Shown one piece after another: positions 6,241 to 6,906 of a stretch of DNA of 6,906 nt (positions are counted from its first letter, which is position 1; each line of letters starts with the position of its first letter). Below the pieces are notes generated by a model, which searched no databases, was not told the origin of the DNA, and saw only the letters and a program-made list of their open reading frames with translations. Origin of the DNA: CBDUUP01 sp965370435 (GTDB lineage Bacteria > Chloroflexota > Anaerolineae > Anaerolineales > UBA11579); assembly GCA_965370435.1 (NCBI GenBank), contig CBDUUP010000250.1, forward strand, positions 1 through 6,906, written 5' to 3'. Position numbers and translations under genes: made by a program.

Positions 6241-6255
6241 GAAAAGCTGGTTTCA

Positions 6256-6287
6256 GATCGTGGCAAAGTTTGTGACAGTTCACGATC
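6256..6287. repeat. 7-bp inverted repeat after the radical-SAM gene
   Basis: GATCGTG (6256-6262) and CACGATC (6281-6287) are exact reverse complements with an 18-nt loop, 10 bp beyond the stop codon of the radical-SAM gene. The transcript downstream has no clear U-run, so it is at most a weak or factor-assisted transcription end. The 6081-6296 gap otherwise holds only the palindrome pair and the hyuA promoter candidate. Confidence 0.35.
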
Positions 6288-6296
6288 CGCCCTCCC

Positions 6297-6906
6297 TCAA
6301 AACATCCTGCTTTGAAAAGCCGGCCTCCGCCCATCCAACAGCACAAACGGAGCCACACGTTTGGGGTGCATCCCCAGCTTCTTGAGTTGGCTCAAATTGA
6401 ACAAGCGTCGGGTTCTGCGGGCGCGCAGGATTGCCTCGGCCCCTTTCGGCCCAATGCCGGGGACGCGCAATAGGTCTCGCCGGGTTGCGCGGTTGATCTC
6501 AACCGGCTTTTCGGCCAGGTTGGTCTCCGCCCAGGCGAGTTTGGGGTCTGTGTGGCGGGGTAGATCGCCTGTTGCGGTGAAAGGCATATCTTCCAGCGTA
6601 AAGCCGTAATCGCGTAAAAGGAACGAAGCCTGATAGAGGCGATGCTGCCGCACCGGAGATTCGGCGGGTACATTTTCCAATGGGGTTTCGGAGACTGGAT
6701 TGAAGGCCGAGAAGTAGGCTCGTTTCAGCTTCGCCTGCCGGTTCAGCTTTTCGGTGGTGGAAAGCAACTCCAGATCGCTCTCGCCTACCGCTCCGACCAC
6801 AAACTGGGTCACCGAGGAGGGCCACCGGCCATTCCAGGTCTCATGAGGGGATTGATTTCGGCGGATCTCTTCCACCCCTTTCAGGGGCTGGACCAATTCC
6901 TCAGTG
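6297..6906 (-). CDS. Putative DNA modification/repair radical-SAM protein, C-terminal part (cut by right window edge)
   Basis: The 202 visible residues match the C-terminal region of the family known as putative DNA modification/repair radical SAM protein (rSAM linked to uracil-DNA glycosylase), from my memory of its conserved pattern. Seen here are TQFVVGAVGESDLELL, LKRAYFSAFNPV, RQHRLYQASFLLRDYGF, DPKLAWAETNL and PVEINRATRRDLLRVPGIG. The last runs into a helix-hairpin-helix (visible residues about 145-160, LLRVPGIGPKGAEAIL) of the kind that binds DNA backbone, then LKKLGMHPKRVAPFVLLDG. The frame is open to the window edge with Thr-Glu-Glu-Leu before the first Val, so the start and the radical-SAM Cys cluster are outside. 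A TTG at 6896 inside the frame is an internal Leu codon, not a start. The natural substrate of this family is not established. No uracil-DNA glycosylase gene follows downstream in the window. Confidence 0.88.
   Translation of the reverse strand, partial: TEELVQPLKGVEEIRRNQSPHETWNGRWPSSVTQFVVGAVGESDLELLSTTEKLNRQAKLKRAYFSAFNPVSETPLENVPAESPVRQHRLYQASFLLRDYGFTLEDMPFTATGDLPRHTDPKLAWAETNLAEKPVEINRATRRDLLRVPGIGPKGAEAILRARRTRRLFNLSQLKKLGMHPKRVAPFVLLDGRRPAFQSRMF

Noticed and set aside
6297..6896. Complete 199-residue protein starting at the TTG at 6896
   Set aside because: The frame stays open to the window edge, and the sequence begins in the middle of the conserved family region. The TTG is an internal codon of a gene truncated by the window.

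Overview
The window is bacterial, and every gene I can support is on the minus strand, so transcription runs from high to low coordinates. Codon use is moderately GC-rich. The ribosomal proteins, the rpsF-ssb-rpsR order and the style of the intergenic palindromes suggest a Chloroflexota (Anaerolineae-like) genome. This is an impression from protein sequences and was not tested by any search.

Layout in the direction of transcription. (1) From the right edge to 6297 lies the C-terminal part of a putative DNA modification/repair radical-SAM protein, whose radical-SAM domain is outside the window. (2) The 6081-6296 gap holds three inverted repeats behind that gene and then a promoter candidate for the next genes. 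(3) hyuA and hyuB (6080-2527) overlap by 4 bp and encode the two subunits of an ATP-dependent hydantoinase/oxoprolinase-type enzyme of unknown substrate. (4) An 11-bp hairpin straddles the hyuB stop codon. Beyond it come an SRAP (YedK/HMCES-type) abasic-site DNA-crosslinking protein (2484-1813) and, after 16 bp, an AlaX-type alanyl-tRNA editing hydrolase (1796-1071). (5) A 178-bp gap carries a promoter and a structured leader for the ribosomal operon rpsF (S6), ssb and rpsR (S18), the last cut by the left edge.

The rpsF-ssb-rpsR set is a classical translation/replication operon. Its leader folds on paper into a helix, a 5' bulge containing CCG, and a second helix. That resembles the known S6:S18 autoregulatory leader and is the best regulatory signal here. 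The hyuA-hyuB-SRAP-alaX run is tightly spaced and could be one transcript, but its functions are unrelated (amide/lactam metabolism, abasic-site protection, tRNA quality control).

I saw no tRNA, rRNA, CRISPR array, insertion sequence or phage gene, and no convincing undescribed multi-gene system. The observations worth checking are at RNA, repeat and residue level: the rpsF leader, the paired palindromes near 6200, the hairpin at the hyuB/SRAP junction, and an Asp at the usual zinc-Cys position of AlaX.
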